Source: Rhynchopus sp. YZ270_cl-10
Taxonomy: Eukaryota; Euglenozoa; Diplonemea; Diplonemida; Diplonemidae
DNA: 64,000 nt
NCBI GenBank assembly: GCA_964035575.1
Contig: OZ037889.1
Span: forward strand, 1,240,001-1,304,000
Direction: 5' to 3'
This document shows, in pieces, positions 51,045 to 60,982 of this stretch. Below the pieces are notes generated by a model that saw nothing but the letters and a program-made list of their open reading frames with translations, searched no databases and was not told the DNA's origin. Within the stretch, counting starts at the first letter, position 1. The number at the start of each line of letters is the position of its first letter. The translations under genes were made by a program, and so were the position numbers.

Positions 51045-54000
51045 ATGTCGTGGCTGTCCTGCCTGCCGCAGCAGAACTCCTGCGACGATATCTTTCTTGA
51101 GCAGTTTGCTGAGCAGGTCGACGAGCAGGTGGACGACACGTGGGCAGAGAGCTACTCGAATGCGGAAGAGCTGTTGGCTGCGTCGCGCAAGAGCGGTGCG
51201 GAGCGGCAGCCCATCTTGCTGGCGAACAAATGGAAGGAGAACTTTCGGCGGCCGTGCACGATGTTCAGCCGTCAGCTGCACCTCCTGCGCAAGCATTGGG
51301 GCAGCCTCAAGACCACTCTAGCGAAGGTCGACGGCCAACGCGACTACGACGAATACAAAGACGCCACTGCCGACATCGTCTCACGCGTAGTGGAGGACCA
51401 CTACCGTGGGCTGCTCCAGCTCCAGGTCTACCAGTACTGGCACCGCTCTCTCTACGACAGATGCATTGCTGCCCTGGGCGACGCGCAGGCATCGTTCCTC
51501 GCGAAGAACAAATGGTGGTGCGACAAGGACGCGATGGAGTTCCGCAGTGCCGGCACGCTCACGAGAGAGATGCGTGTCGTGGTGGCGAGGTATGCTGAGT
51601 TCCGCACACACCTGGCGTGCGACAAGGCTGGTGTGCCGAGGACGTCACTGTCGTACCGTGTCAAGCATGAGGAGGCTGAGGCTATGTTGTCAAGACGGCG
51701 CATCGCAAAGGAAGGCACGTCGCAGGAGTTCTGGCAGTTTGGAGTCTTCTCGGGCATTGTGTTCACCTTTGTTGCGGTGCTTGCAGTCGCCTTCGATGCG
51801 CAGCCCGTCGCCACCTACTCAGCAGACCTGCACCTCTGGCACACCCTCCCCTACTTCCGTGGCCTCTTCGTCTTCTACCTAGCGATCCTCCTCTGGGGCC
51901 TCGTCCTGCGCGACATGGAAAGCCACCGTGTCAACTACCCGTACCTCCTCGGCCTGCAGGGGGAGGCCGTCTCCTCCCTTCACGTCCTCAAGATCGGCTG
52001 CATTTTGCTGTCCGTGCTGTTCACCTGCTTTACGTTGTACATCCTGGACGTGCGGAACGGCATCTCCGTGATGCCCTTTGTGGATGGCTCGCCCAAGGCG
52101 TATGTAGTGGTGAACTTTCTGTTTCCATTCTGCATGTTTCTTTATCCATTTGATTGGCACGCGGTCATTCACACTGGCACGAAGCGGTGGTTGCTACGCA
52201 CCCTTGGCTACGTCATGCTGACGCCGTTCATCCCGGTCACCTTTGCTAGCAACTTTCTGACGGACTACATGACCAGCATGGTGAAGGTCCTCTTGGACCT
52301 CTCTGTCACTGCCTGCGTTGTTCTCACTGGGGACCTATGGAACCCCACACGCACGATCTGCGTTCCCACTGGTGGTGGGGAGAGCGGTGCAATGTTCCAA
52401 AACGCGGCCCTCTTCTGCACACTGACGCCTTTGGTGTGGCGTTTCCTGCAGTGTTCGCGGAAGGCTGTCATCGAGCCGATCATCATCCCTAAGATCTACG
52501 CATTGGACCTCCCTGGGGCACCAGACAGCCCCAGCAGCATGCGGAGTGACAAAAGCGTTGTAGGGGGGAGCATCAACAGCGCGTACGGCAGCGGCATCAC
52601 ACCTTTCGTTGCTGAGCCGGCACGACGCGTTTTGGGACGTTTCAAAATCGACAAAAGCGCAACAGTTTTGAAAATCGAAGAAGAAAACGACGAACTCTGC
52701 CTGGAAGGTGGTGTTGCACGCGGTCTTAAAGACGAGGTCCTCAACATCCACCTGCGGAGTACTGGCGGTGCGACTGTTGGGATGTACAGCACCTTTGTGC
52801 AGAAGAAGCTGATTCTCACTTACCACGAGGAGACAGCCTGGCTGCACGCATTTCCGTGCTTGGTGCAGCCACCAAAGGAGGTGTCGCCACCTTCGCCGAA
52901 GCAGACAACGCAGGACCACTTCACGCAGACGTCGCCGTACATCGTTGCTGCAAAGGAGAAGTTGGACCGTCCTGTGGAAGATGGTGAAGGCATTGCAGTG
53001 GATGATGCGCATAGGCGGACTGTTGCCTGGCAGAATGTGCGTCTGAAGGCAGCAAAGCTGATGGCGCAGACGCTCGACAGAGGCGGCTTCTCTGCGAGGA
53101 AGCGTCTCGAGGCGAAGCTCACGGCGCTTGAGGCGGAGAAGGCGGATCTGTGTTACTATCTGTGCTACCTCAATACACCCGAGTTTGCGGGGGTGCTCAC
53201 GTTGGTGCCGACGGCGTGCGATGGGGACGAGATAGAGTCGGTCATCGTGCTCTACGACCCTACCGCGCCAGAAGCAGCCTTGGGGGCAACAGACACAAAG
53301 CGCGAGGCAGCACAGACGCACATCCCTGAGCAGGTCACTTCTGGCAACAGATCGGTGTCGCAGCCACTCAAACGGAGGGCAGCACAGACACAGACGTCTG
53401 CAGGAGAGGACCTACCACGTGGCCCGGTTCTGCCTGCACAATACCGATTCCGCGAGGGGCGTAGACAAGAGCCTTCTGTGCTGTTTCCGCACTTCTACAA
53501 CTTAATGAAGTACTGCTGCTCGGTGGCCCCCATCGTGTACGCGCTTCTCTTTGGCGCGTCGTGGGAAGCTACCGGAGATACACCATGGCCCTGGGCAAAG
53601 GTGCTGTACATCCTGCTCCTCTGTGTGTCCACGGTGTACTCCTTTACGTGGGACATCTTTGTGGATTGGGGGCTGTGGCGGCGTGAGGGCTTTCCAAAGC
53701 AAGGGATGTACCCGCTGCTCGGATTTAAGGGCTGGGTGTGGCGGAAGAGCGCTGTGGACTTTAGTACGGGGCATTCGCTGTGGTGGTACTTTGCGTTGGT
53801 GGTGTTCAATTTGGCAGGGCGGTGTGCGTGGGCGATCACGCTTGTTGTGGACACCAGAGCGCTAGGGGTGACCGGGGTGGCGGGGAAGGAGCTGTTGATT
53901 CTGATCACTGCAAGCGTTGAAGTGGCACGTCGTAGTGTCTGGGCACGTCTGCGTCTCGGCCACGAACAGACTGTGGACGTTGGCCACTACCGTGCGGGTG

Positions 54001-54260
54001 ATGGCTACAGTGAGGTGCCTCCTCTCATCACACGCAGCACCCCCTGGACCGTGCCCGGCGAGTACTCCGTTCTCCGTACCTTCAAGCTGGATACCCTAGA
54101 TCTGGATGAAACAAGGCTCAAGCCTGTCCAAGGTGCCTCTACGACCACCCTCGCACCGTCGCATGAAAAGAAAAAGAGTGGCTGGTTCACGCATAAAGAG
54201 GACGACAAGGAGGAGAAGGTGCCCGAAAAGAAGGGAGGCTGGTTTACAGACAAGAAGTAG
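51045..54260 (+). CDS. SPX/EXS-type phosphate exporter (XPR1/SYG1-like), 1071 aa
   Basis: A multi-pass membrane protein expected to export phosphate or a related anion. Residues 1-215 are helical and resemble an SPX bundle without its usual MKFGK-type start (NKWKENFRRPCTMFSRQLHLL, YDEYKDATADIVSRVVEDHY). Membrane helices begin near 230. EXS hallmarks follow: FLTDYMTSMVKVLLDL, WRFLQCSR, HFYNLMKYCCSV, YSFTWDIFVDWGLW and EVARRSVWARLRLGHEQ. The EXS domain is split: about 320 mostly hydrophilic residues (about 490-812), including a coiled stretch (RLEAKLTALEAEKADL), sit between WRFLQCSR and HFYNLMKY, which are adjacent in typical members. The C-terminus repeats a KKSGWFTHKE / KKGGWFTDKK motif. Family assignment is firm; substrate is by analogy. 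Confidence 0.9.
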   Translation: MSWLSCLPQQNSCDDIFLEQFAEQVDEQVDDTWAESYSNAEELLAASRKSGAERQPILLANKWKENFRRPCTMFSRQLHLLRKHWGSLKTTLAKVDGQRDYDEYKDATADIVSRVVEDHYRGLLQLQVYQYWHRSLYDRCIAALGDAQASFLAKNKWWCDKDAMEFRSAGTLTREMRVVVARYAEFRTHLACDKAGVPRTSLSYRVKHEEAEAMLSRRRIAKEGTSQEFWQFGVFSGIVFTFVAVLAVAFDAQPVATYSADLHLWHTLPYFRGLFVFYLAILLWGLVLRDMESHRVNYPYLLGLQGEAVSSLHVLKIGCILLSVLFTCFTLYILDVRNGISVMPFVDGSPKAYVVVNFLFPFCMFLYPFDWHAVIHTGTKRWLLRTLGYVMLTPFIPVTFASNFLTDYMTSMVKVLLDLSVTACVVLTGDLWNPTRTICVPTGGGESGAMFQNAALFCTLTPLVWRFLQCSRKAVIEPIIIPKIYALDLPGAPDSPSSMRSDKSVVGGSINSAYGSGITPFVAEPARRVLGRFKIDKSATVLKIEEENDELCLEGGVARGLKDEVLNIHLRSTGGATVGMYSTFVQKKLILTYHEETAWLHAFPCLVQPPKEVSPPSPKQTTQDHFTQTSPYIVAAKEKLDRPVEDGEGIAVDDAHRRTVAWQNVRLKAAKLMAQTLDRGGFSARKRLEAKLTALEAEKADLCYYLCYLNTPEFAGVLTLVPTACDGDEIESVIVLYDPTAPEAALGATDTKREAAQTHIPEQVTSGNRSVSQPLKRRAAQTQTSAGEDLPRGPVLPAQYRFREGRRQEPSVLFPHFYNLMKYCCSVAPIVYALLFGASWEATGDTPWPWAKVLYILLLCVSTVYSFTWDIFVDWGLWRREGFPKQGMYPLLGFKGWVWRKSAVDFSTGHSLWWYFALVVFNLAGRCAWAITLVVDTRALGVTGVAGKELLILITASVEVARRSVWARLRLGHEQTVDVGHYRAGDGYSEVPPLITRSTPWTVPGEYSVLRTFKLDTLDLDETRLKPVQGASTTTLAPSHEKKKSGWFTHKEDDKEEKVPEKKGGWFTDKK

Positions 54261-55902
54261 ATTTGTTTTTTTTTTGGGGGGGATTTTTGAAAAAAAAAAA
54301 AATACAAAAAAATAGTTGGGTTTCATGGTGTGGCTGAAAGGAGGTGATATCGCACTTCGCACTTTCTTCACCCCACCAAAATTTGAGGGCTGATTCACAC
54401 TGTTTGCGCCCCCCATTCAGCTACACCATTTCAGGGTTGATAAAAATGTAAAAAAAAATAGGTAGACTGTGGTGATTTAGGGGATGTTTCCCAAATTTGC
54501 AACGTGTACCTTTTGGGTCACGCCCCATCATGATGTGGGTGTGTGTGTATGCCATGTTTGAAGTTTTTCTTGTCTTTTTGTGCCTACGTCTGCCGAGGCG
54601 TTAGCACCTTCAACGTTCAACGTTTAATAAACCGGTACACACTGCCTGTGCCTGCATGTGGTTCTCTGAGTGGAATGATCACCCTCCCCTCCCAGTTGTA
54701 CAGTAATTTCTTGATATTCACACAACAGCCAGACCTATGTCCACATATCGCTTCCTCCGAAGTGCCCAGCGAAATAAACGAAATAAACGAAACGGGAGGG
54801 AAAAAAACGTAGTTCACCTCAGATCTTTATTACGAAAACTCGAAAATTTACAAAAACTGCGATCTTTTTTTCCTCGGAAAAAAACTAGATCTTAGCCAAG
54901 AAAATTTACGAGGATGACGATCCCAGGTCCGCTGGGAAGAGTCATTTCGTACTACGATCTTTGGTAAACCAAAAAGGGGGGATGGGAAATATGTCCACCT
55001 TCGTTGGTGATTTTTTTATTGTTATTTGTGCCGTCCGTTTTAAAGGTGACTAAGCACGAGAGGCTTGCACCTTAGGTTCATCTGACAGACTTTTCTTTTG
55101 TTCATTTTGCAAGAACAGATTATGCAATAAACCCTTTCCCCCCACTATACTCTATTGTCCATTGATCCCCCCCTCACTTCTTCGTGAGCCAAGTCCCTGC
55201 ATATCTCACAATGCTTCAAACAAGCGGTGTGCCACCCTTCAATTGCAGTACGGGAAAGCCTCAGTTTTTTTCTTCTCGGTGAGGCGTTTGCACTTTCAAC
55301 TTCTCTTTTCTCTCTTTTTTCCTTTACATCTTCCATGTGGAGTTGTGTCTGCTGTGCAGGGTCCTGTTATCATTAACAAATACTGTGGCATAGGGTTGGC
55401 ATGAAGCCATGGTGCGCTCACCCCCTTTCCCCCCCACCCATTGTGCAACGTTCCCGAAGGGAGAGTTTTAAAAAAAAGTTTCCTCTTCCACCTCTTCTTT
55501 TTGCGATGTATTTACTGAAGCGGGGGGTTGTGTCATCTTTACCAACAGTGCTTCTGTTCACCATCTTTAGGGGGGTCCCAACAAATGTACTAGACCTCAT
55601 ATCCTAGGCAGGCTTTGTATGTGGGTCAAACAAAGGGCGAATACGTGCCCCACTGAGCAGAACGGCATCACACAGTTTCCTGTCTGAGGGTGAAGTGCCC
55701 GATGTTTCAATCGTTTCATCTCTCGATAGGTACTGCCACGAGTTAGTATTTGATGATTTTTCACGATTTTTGTTCACGCAGTCGAACCTTAACCCAAGGA
55801 CGATACAGCCGTCCCCACAGTGTTCTCAACCAGACTACAGCACCCCTGTTCACAGATACAACTTTTCTCCTCAAACACAACCCCCTAATCCCGTTTGCAA
55901 CA
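54261..55902. other. Intergenic spacer
   Basis: AT-rich; contains a strand-biased repeat (55044-55090). On the minus strand near 54890-54905 is a short GGCTAAGATC string like U2 snRNA, judged chance. C/A-rich leader precedes the next start, with acceptor candidates gactacag and gttcacag. No gene recognised. Confidence 0.5.
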
Positions 55903-58900
55903 ATGTCCGCAGGCACTGTGCGCCTACCCTCCTCTTGCATGCTCCTCCTTGCAGCATGCGTAGGCATGAGCGCAGCAGCAGACCTGGGTGGGTTGACCAC
56001 CGGGCAGACAACGTGGTACAACAACTGCATGCAGAACACCCCTTTTGAGGATTACGAGTTCAAGAACTGGATGTGTACATGCAAGGCGAACCCGACGACG
56101 TCTCTTGCGAACGGTGCCTTTCAGGTGGACCCTGTGTGCCTGCCGATGGGGTACACGCCACCGGAGGGTGGGATCATGGGTGGTGCCGGCGGCCGTGTCT
56201 GGACACTCGACCCAGAGAACGCCTGCACAGGAAACGCATTCACCGTGCACTCCGTTGGTGTGCCCGGTTCGACGGACATCATCGCGACCTGGGCAGAGGA
56301 CTTCACAGCCACAACAGGTCGTGACAACGCACACATCCACGTGACGCGCCTGACGCTCTCCGGCGGACGCTACACAGTGCTGGCAGACCTCAAGCTTGCA
56401 GGGTGTGTGTTCAACGGTGGTGTTGTGGTCAACAAGCGTGGCGACATTGCGACGTACTGCCTGGCAACCTGCCCGCACTGCTCAGGGGATGCAACGTGGG
56501 GGAGGTTTGAGCCGTTTGTGGTGGAAGTGAAGCCAGACCTGTCACAGGAGATCCGTAGGGGCAGTGCGATGCACCCGTCCTGTGTGACCGAGGACAAATA
56601 CTGCTACGCCGTGAACAGGGGCACGCTGTTCCACTGGATGGAGTACGACCCTGTGCGTGATGTGTATGCAATGTGGTACAACGGTGGCTGGGCCAACCAC
56701 GTTGGGGACGTGATGTCGCTGCTCGAGGCTGACCCAGCAAAGAACCTGCCACGCCTGTCCTCCTGCGACAGGTCGGAGGCAGGGTGGCGGTGGGAGTGCA
56801 ACAAAGGCCACACCACAGGGACGAAGATGGTGTACCACCCCGAGTTCCAGGACTTCGGTGCCATGTGCACGACAGACATGGTTGCCTACGGCATGCGGTA
56901 CAGACGTGTGTACACCAAGACCGGCGCACGCTACGGGCTTACCGAGAACGAGAACACCTGGTCCGCATCCGCCACGTGGCCAGGTTCGATGGTGGCCTGC
57001 GGCTGCCACTACTTCACTGTGTTCCACGGTGTGCGTGCGCAGGGAGACTACAACGCTGGGCGTGGTGTGGGGCTTGGGTTCATGCGCACAGACCCCTTGA
57101 TGCAGAAGGAGAAGTACGTCGTGTGGCTCTCGACGGACGCCGTCAACGTGCGCAGCGTGCGGCTTGCTGTGCTCGGGGACGGTGCTGGGTGCAACCGCTT
57201 TGCTCTTGGGTGGGGCGAGATGGGGCTGGGCGACGTGTACCCAACAAAGTTCTTCATTGTGGAGGTGGACTCGGAGGGCACGTTCCTCACAGAGAAGCTT
57301 GAGGTGACGTCGGCCACGTTCTGGGGTGAGGACGACGAGTGGGTGACACTGCCGAACGGGGACGTGTCATGGACTTCGACGTGGAAGAGAAACGAGGACG
57401 GGAGCCCGAACAAGATCAACCAGGACCCTGCGACGCTTGGGCCGCGCAAAAGCGGGAAGGTGACGTGCACGTACGGCGGGCAGAACACAGGGTACGGACA
57501 CTCGAACCTGCGCCACTTCAACACAATTCCCTCCTGGGACCCAAACGGTCCACGTCGCACCTGGGGCACCTCTGGGTTCAAGACAAACGAGATATTCGTG
57601 AGCAGGATCGCGTCTGCCAAGCGCATTGGCGACCTGACAAAGGCAGGGTGGATCCAAGATAACAGCCCGCAGCGCCACCGCCACCCCGAGTGTGCAGAGG
57701 TGCCTGTTCAAAGCGACGCCTGCCGTGACGAGTTTGACCTCACCGCCGCACCCAGCACAGCTGCACCACCTGCAACCCCGACACCTGTCGTGTCGCTTCC
57801 TCCCATGCCTCCGTTCACGCCTGCTGTGCAGCCGCCATTCACACCCAGGGCAGGGTGCATACAGCTGCCAGGTGCGACAGGCACACTCGACTACCCTGAG
57901 GGTACCACGAACTACGCAAACGACCTGACGAAGTGTTGGGACATTCCGTGCCACGGCGGCATCATCACGTTGACGTGGCGTCTGTTCGAGGTGGAGGAGG
58001 ACGGCAACGACAAGGTGGTGGTCGGAGGCAACAACGCGCAGGGCTTCACACAGTCAACTGCGTACGAAGGTGAGGGAGGCACGTCCAAGGACAAGCTGCC
58101 TACGATGTTCTACAGCGGTGCGAAGATCCTCCTCTCCACCGACGATGACTACCGCTATGAGGGCTTCATCGTCGACTGGGTCTGTACAGTGGCGGCGGCA
58201 ACTCCTGCCCCCACGTCGTCTCCAACAGCGACGTCATCACCCACAGCTGCACCAACTGCTGTACCAACATCGTCTCCAACAGCACTGCCTACAGCAGCCC
58301 CGACAGTCCCGACAACTGCCGTACCAACTGCTTCGCCAACAGCTGTGCCAACTCTTGTACCGACTGCTGTGCCCACAGGTGTGCCAACAGCAGCACCCAT
58401 AGTCGCACCTACTGCTGTGCCAACATCGTCGCCATTATCGCCTTCAACTCCTGTGCCCACCTCTTCACCTTCAGTACCCACAACTCTTGCACCAACATCT
58501 TCACCTTCATCTCCGACAACAACTGCACCCACAGCTGTGCCAACGGCGTCACCGTCATCTCCGACAACTGCTGTACCCACTGCTTCACCATCATCCCCAA
58601 CAACACCCGCACCAACTGCTTCGCCTTCAGTGCCCACTACTGCAACGCCAACGGCTTCGCCCTCATCCCCTTCGCCTTCTGTACCCACCTCTTCTCCTTC
58701 AGTGCCCACAACAGGTGTACCAACTACTTCGCCCTCATCTCCGACCACAGCAGTGCCCACAGCGTCGCCAACACTCGCACCCGACACCACGTTTGAATGG
58801 TGCACGAACGACGAGGCGTGCCAGTCAGATGGTGACTCGAGTGCCACATGCAACGTGGAGGCGAAGGAGTGCACCTGCTCTGACGGCTTCTCTGCTCAGG

Positions 58901-59523
58901 GCAACGCGAAGGTGTGTGTGCCGAGCGGGAGCACTGCGGCAACGACAGACGTGGACCTGGCGATTGAGTGGCTGGTGGACTGCTCGCAGCTGGACGCAAG
59001 GTTTGAGGCGCTTCTGGAAGAGGTGATCATTGCTGTGTTTGGGAACTTTGTTGTGTCCTTCACGCTTTCATGTGGGTCGGTGCAGGCGTCAGGTGTGCTG
59101 GCGGGTGTGACGTACGATGCTGTTGCTGCGTCGGACCTGACCACAGCGCTTGAGGAGCGGTACACGAACGACGCACGCTACTCGGACATGCAGACCTCTC
59201 TTGGCACACCGACGTCGACACGGGTGAGCCTCCTGGCTGCCTGCAGTGTGGAGGGTGCGTCTGCAGCGACACGGACATCTGCGACAGAGTGTGCTGCCAC
59301 TGCGTGCACGTCTGGGTACTCGCTGTCGGGCACGGTGTGTGAGGAGGACAGCAGCAGCTCCCTCAGCAGCGGTGCCATTGCGGGCATTGTGGTCGGGTGT
59401 GTTGTGGCTGTCGGCCTTGTTGCTGTCGTGGTGGCGGTGCTTCTGTGCAGGGGTGGTGGTGCGAAGGAGACGGAGAAGGCTGTCAACGACGCACCACCAA
59501 CAAACGAGCCGGTTGACATCTGA
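55903..59523 (+). CDS. CUB/EGF-type I surface protein (1206 aa)
   Basis: The frame is open from 55750; the Met at 55903 starts a signal peptide (TVRLPSSCMLLLAACVGMSAAA). Residues about 30-620 form a large cysteine- and Trp-containing ectodomain that I do not recognise (GGRVWTLDPENACTG, GRYTVLADLKLAGCVFNGG). Residues about 650-762 read as a CUB domain (GTLDYPEGTTNYANDLTKCW, then ITLTWRLFEVE and YEGFIVDWVC). A Pro/Thr/Ser stalk (762-962) leads to an EGF-like unit (CTNDEACQSDGDSSATC, CTCSDGF), a SEA-like region (1015-1106), a membrane helix (about 1156-1182) and a short acidic tail (NEPVDI). The last 600 bp that can be compared with the next gene differ at only two synonymous sites. Confidence 0.9.
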   Translation: MSAGTVRLPSSCMLLLAACVGMSAAADLGGLTTGQTTWYNNCMQNTPFEDYEFKNWMCTCKANPTTSLANGAFQVDPVCLPMGYTPPEGGIMGGAGGRVWTLDPENACTGNAFTVHSVGVPGSTDIIATWAEDFTATTGRDNAHIHVTRLTLSGGRYTVLADLKLAGCVFNGGVVVNKRGDIATYCLATCPHCSGDATWGRFEPFVVEVKPDLSQEIRRGSAMHPSCVTEDKYCYAVNRGTLFHWMEYDPVRDVYAMWYNGGWANHVGDVMSLLEADPAKNLPRLSSCDRSEAGWRWECNKGHTTGTKMVYHPEFQDFGAMCTTDMVAYGMRYRRVYTKTGARYGLTENENTWSASATWPGSMVACGCHYFTVFHGVRAQGDYNAGRGVGLGFMRTDPLMQKEKYVVWLSTDAVNVRSVRLAVLGDGAGCNRFALGWGEMGLGDVYPTKFFIVEVDSEGTFLTEKLEVTSATFWGEDDEWVTLPNGDVSWTSTWKRNEDGSPNKINQDPATLGPRKSGKVTCTYGGQNTGYGHSNLRHFNTIPSWDPNGPRRTWGTSGFKTNEIFVSRIASAKRIGDLTKAGWIQDNSPQRHRHPECAEVPVQSDACRDEFDLTAAPSTAAPPATPTPVVSLPPMPPFTPAVQPPFTPRAGCIQLPGATGTLDYPEGTTNYANDLTKCWDIPCHGGIITLTWRLFEVEEDGNDKVVVGGNNAQGFTQSTAYEGEGGTSKDKLPTMFYSGAKILLSTDDDYRYEGFIVDWVCTVAAATPAPTSSPTATSSPTAAPTAVPTSSPTALPTAAPTVPTTAVPTASPTAVPTLVPTAVPTGVPTAAPIVAPTAVPTSSPLSPSTPVPTSSPSVPTTLAPTSSPSSPTTTAPTAVPTASPSSPTTAVPTASPSSPTTPAPTASPSVPTTATPTASPSSPSPSVPTSSPSVPTTGVPTTSPSSPTTAVPTASPTLAPDTTFEWCTNDEACQSDGDSSATCNVEAKECTCSDGFSAQGNAKVCVPSGSTAATTDVDLAIEWLVDCSQLDARFEALLEEVIIAVFGNFVVSFTLSCGSVQASGVLAGVTYDAVAASDLTTALEERYTNDARYSDMQTSLGTPTSTRVSLLAACSVEGASAATRTSATECAATACTSGYSLSGTVCEEDSSSSLSSGAIAGIVVGCVVAVGLVAVVVAVLLCRGGGAKETEKAVNDAPPTNEPVDI

Positions 59524-60982
59524 TTTAACTAAACGAAACGAGAGGGATCTTTCCCCTTCATATACCACTTTTTACGTACCTGAAATGAACCAAGAACTTC
59601 CTATCCTTAACTTTTTCCGAGGACCTCCGACACTGTTCACATACAAAGTCTTGGTAGCCAAGCCACTCTCGCAAGAGCCAATGTCAGAGGCGTACTGCTG
59701 TACCACAGCCTCCGTCTCACCCAGTCTGGTGCGTGAATACTAAATGGCACAACCGGCATGGAATCTGTCCCGGCATTTTTCTGCGAAGTGGTAGAAACAC
59801 CAGATCTGTTGTCAGAACTTTTGCAAAATAATACAATGAAACATGAGCAACCGGAGCCAGGCGTGTGGTGTTCGAGCGATCAACCCACCAGCCCTCAGCT
59901 CTCTCTTCCCACTGCACTCCCTTCCCCCCTTTTTTTTTTGCGGAGGGTCTGTGCCTAGAGGCGTTTGCACTATCAACTTCACTTTTTTTTTAAGCCTTTT
60001 CCCCTAGTCTTTGTGCGAGCACAGAAGCAACCATACCATTTCTGTGTGTGGGCATGCTTCCGCCAACATTTCTGTTTTATTTTATTTTTGACGGCGCTGT
60101 TTTTTTTGTGTCACTTCATCTAGACACGTCGCACCGATCCTTTTTCTTTCTGCTTATTCACACTTCGGTCTTTTGTCCAAAGGTGCACCACTTTTGCGAA
60201 ATGCTGTTGTGTGTTAAATGCTAACAGAAAAATGGTTTGTTCCGTAGCTGGTGGACAATGTACCTTCCCCACAGCGGGGAGGCACTGTACGATTCCTGCA
60301 TACAATGGGCATATCAGAATGATTTCAATTCTTTTTTTTTTTTTTCTATTTTCTTTTCTTTGCTTTATTCAACCGCGATTGTGATCGTTTCTCCGGTTTT
60401 CCTCTCGTGAACATTCAACCCCTTTTTTCTTTTTCTTTTGTACAAGTTTCCATGCACATCCTCTTTGTGATGATTCGGGTATTAGCATGTGCAATGCTTC
60501 TCTGAATCTGAATCGATTTAGTAGAACGGTCGTACGTCGTGCCGTTCGTGTTTCTTCTTGAAGAGTCTCATGCGTTCGTGTACTGAAAGGATGTGAATAT
60601 ATTTTTGAAATTCTGAACTGCTATTGAACCTGTGCAGCATTGGCGTGGTTTTTGTACATGGAACTTTTTCTCAAATTTTTACCTTTTTCACTTTATGTCA
60701 TCCCTTTTTACTTTTTGCGAATGAGTCTGTATCTTTCCCCAGTGTCCTTGACACGACTGTGTCCTCAGGGCAAAAAAGTAAATCATCACAAAAACAGAAT
60801 CACAAAAGGCTTCCTATTTTGACGAGCCCCTACCCCTTGTCCTGATATGATGTTTAAGTGTTTTGGTCACTTCTTTGAGCGAACCTGACCAATGCGTTTG
60901 GTCAGCAAATACAACCCTATCAGGGTTCAAACAACTCTCAGCTCTCAACCCACCTCAGAATACAATCCGCTCATTCCCAACA
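59524..60982. other. Intergenic spacer
   Basis: AT-rich, with T tracts; no repeat family or gene recognised apart from short chance frames. It ends in a C-rich tract and cacctcag (60958) before the CAP gene. Confidence 0.5.
60940..60958 (+). promoter_or_regulatory. Putative trans-splice acceptor of CAP gene
   Basis: Tract ctctcaacccacctcag, 24 bases before ATG at 60983. Confidence 0.4.

Noticed and set aside
54885-54910. U2 snRNA-like GGCTAAGATC on the minus strand
   Set aside because: Only ten bases match; the branch-site-pairing GTAGTA segment and an Sm site are not in the right place.
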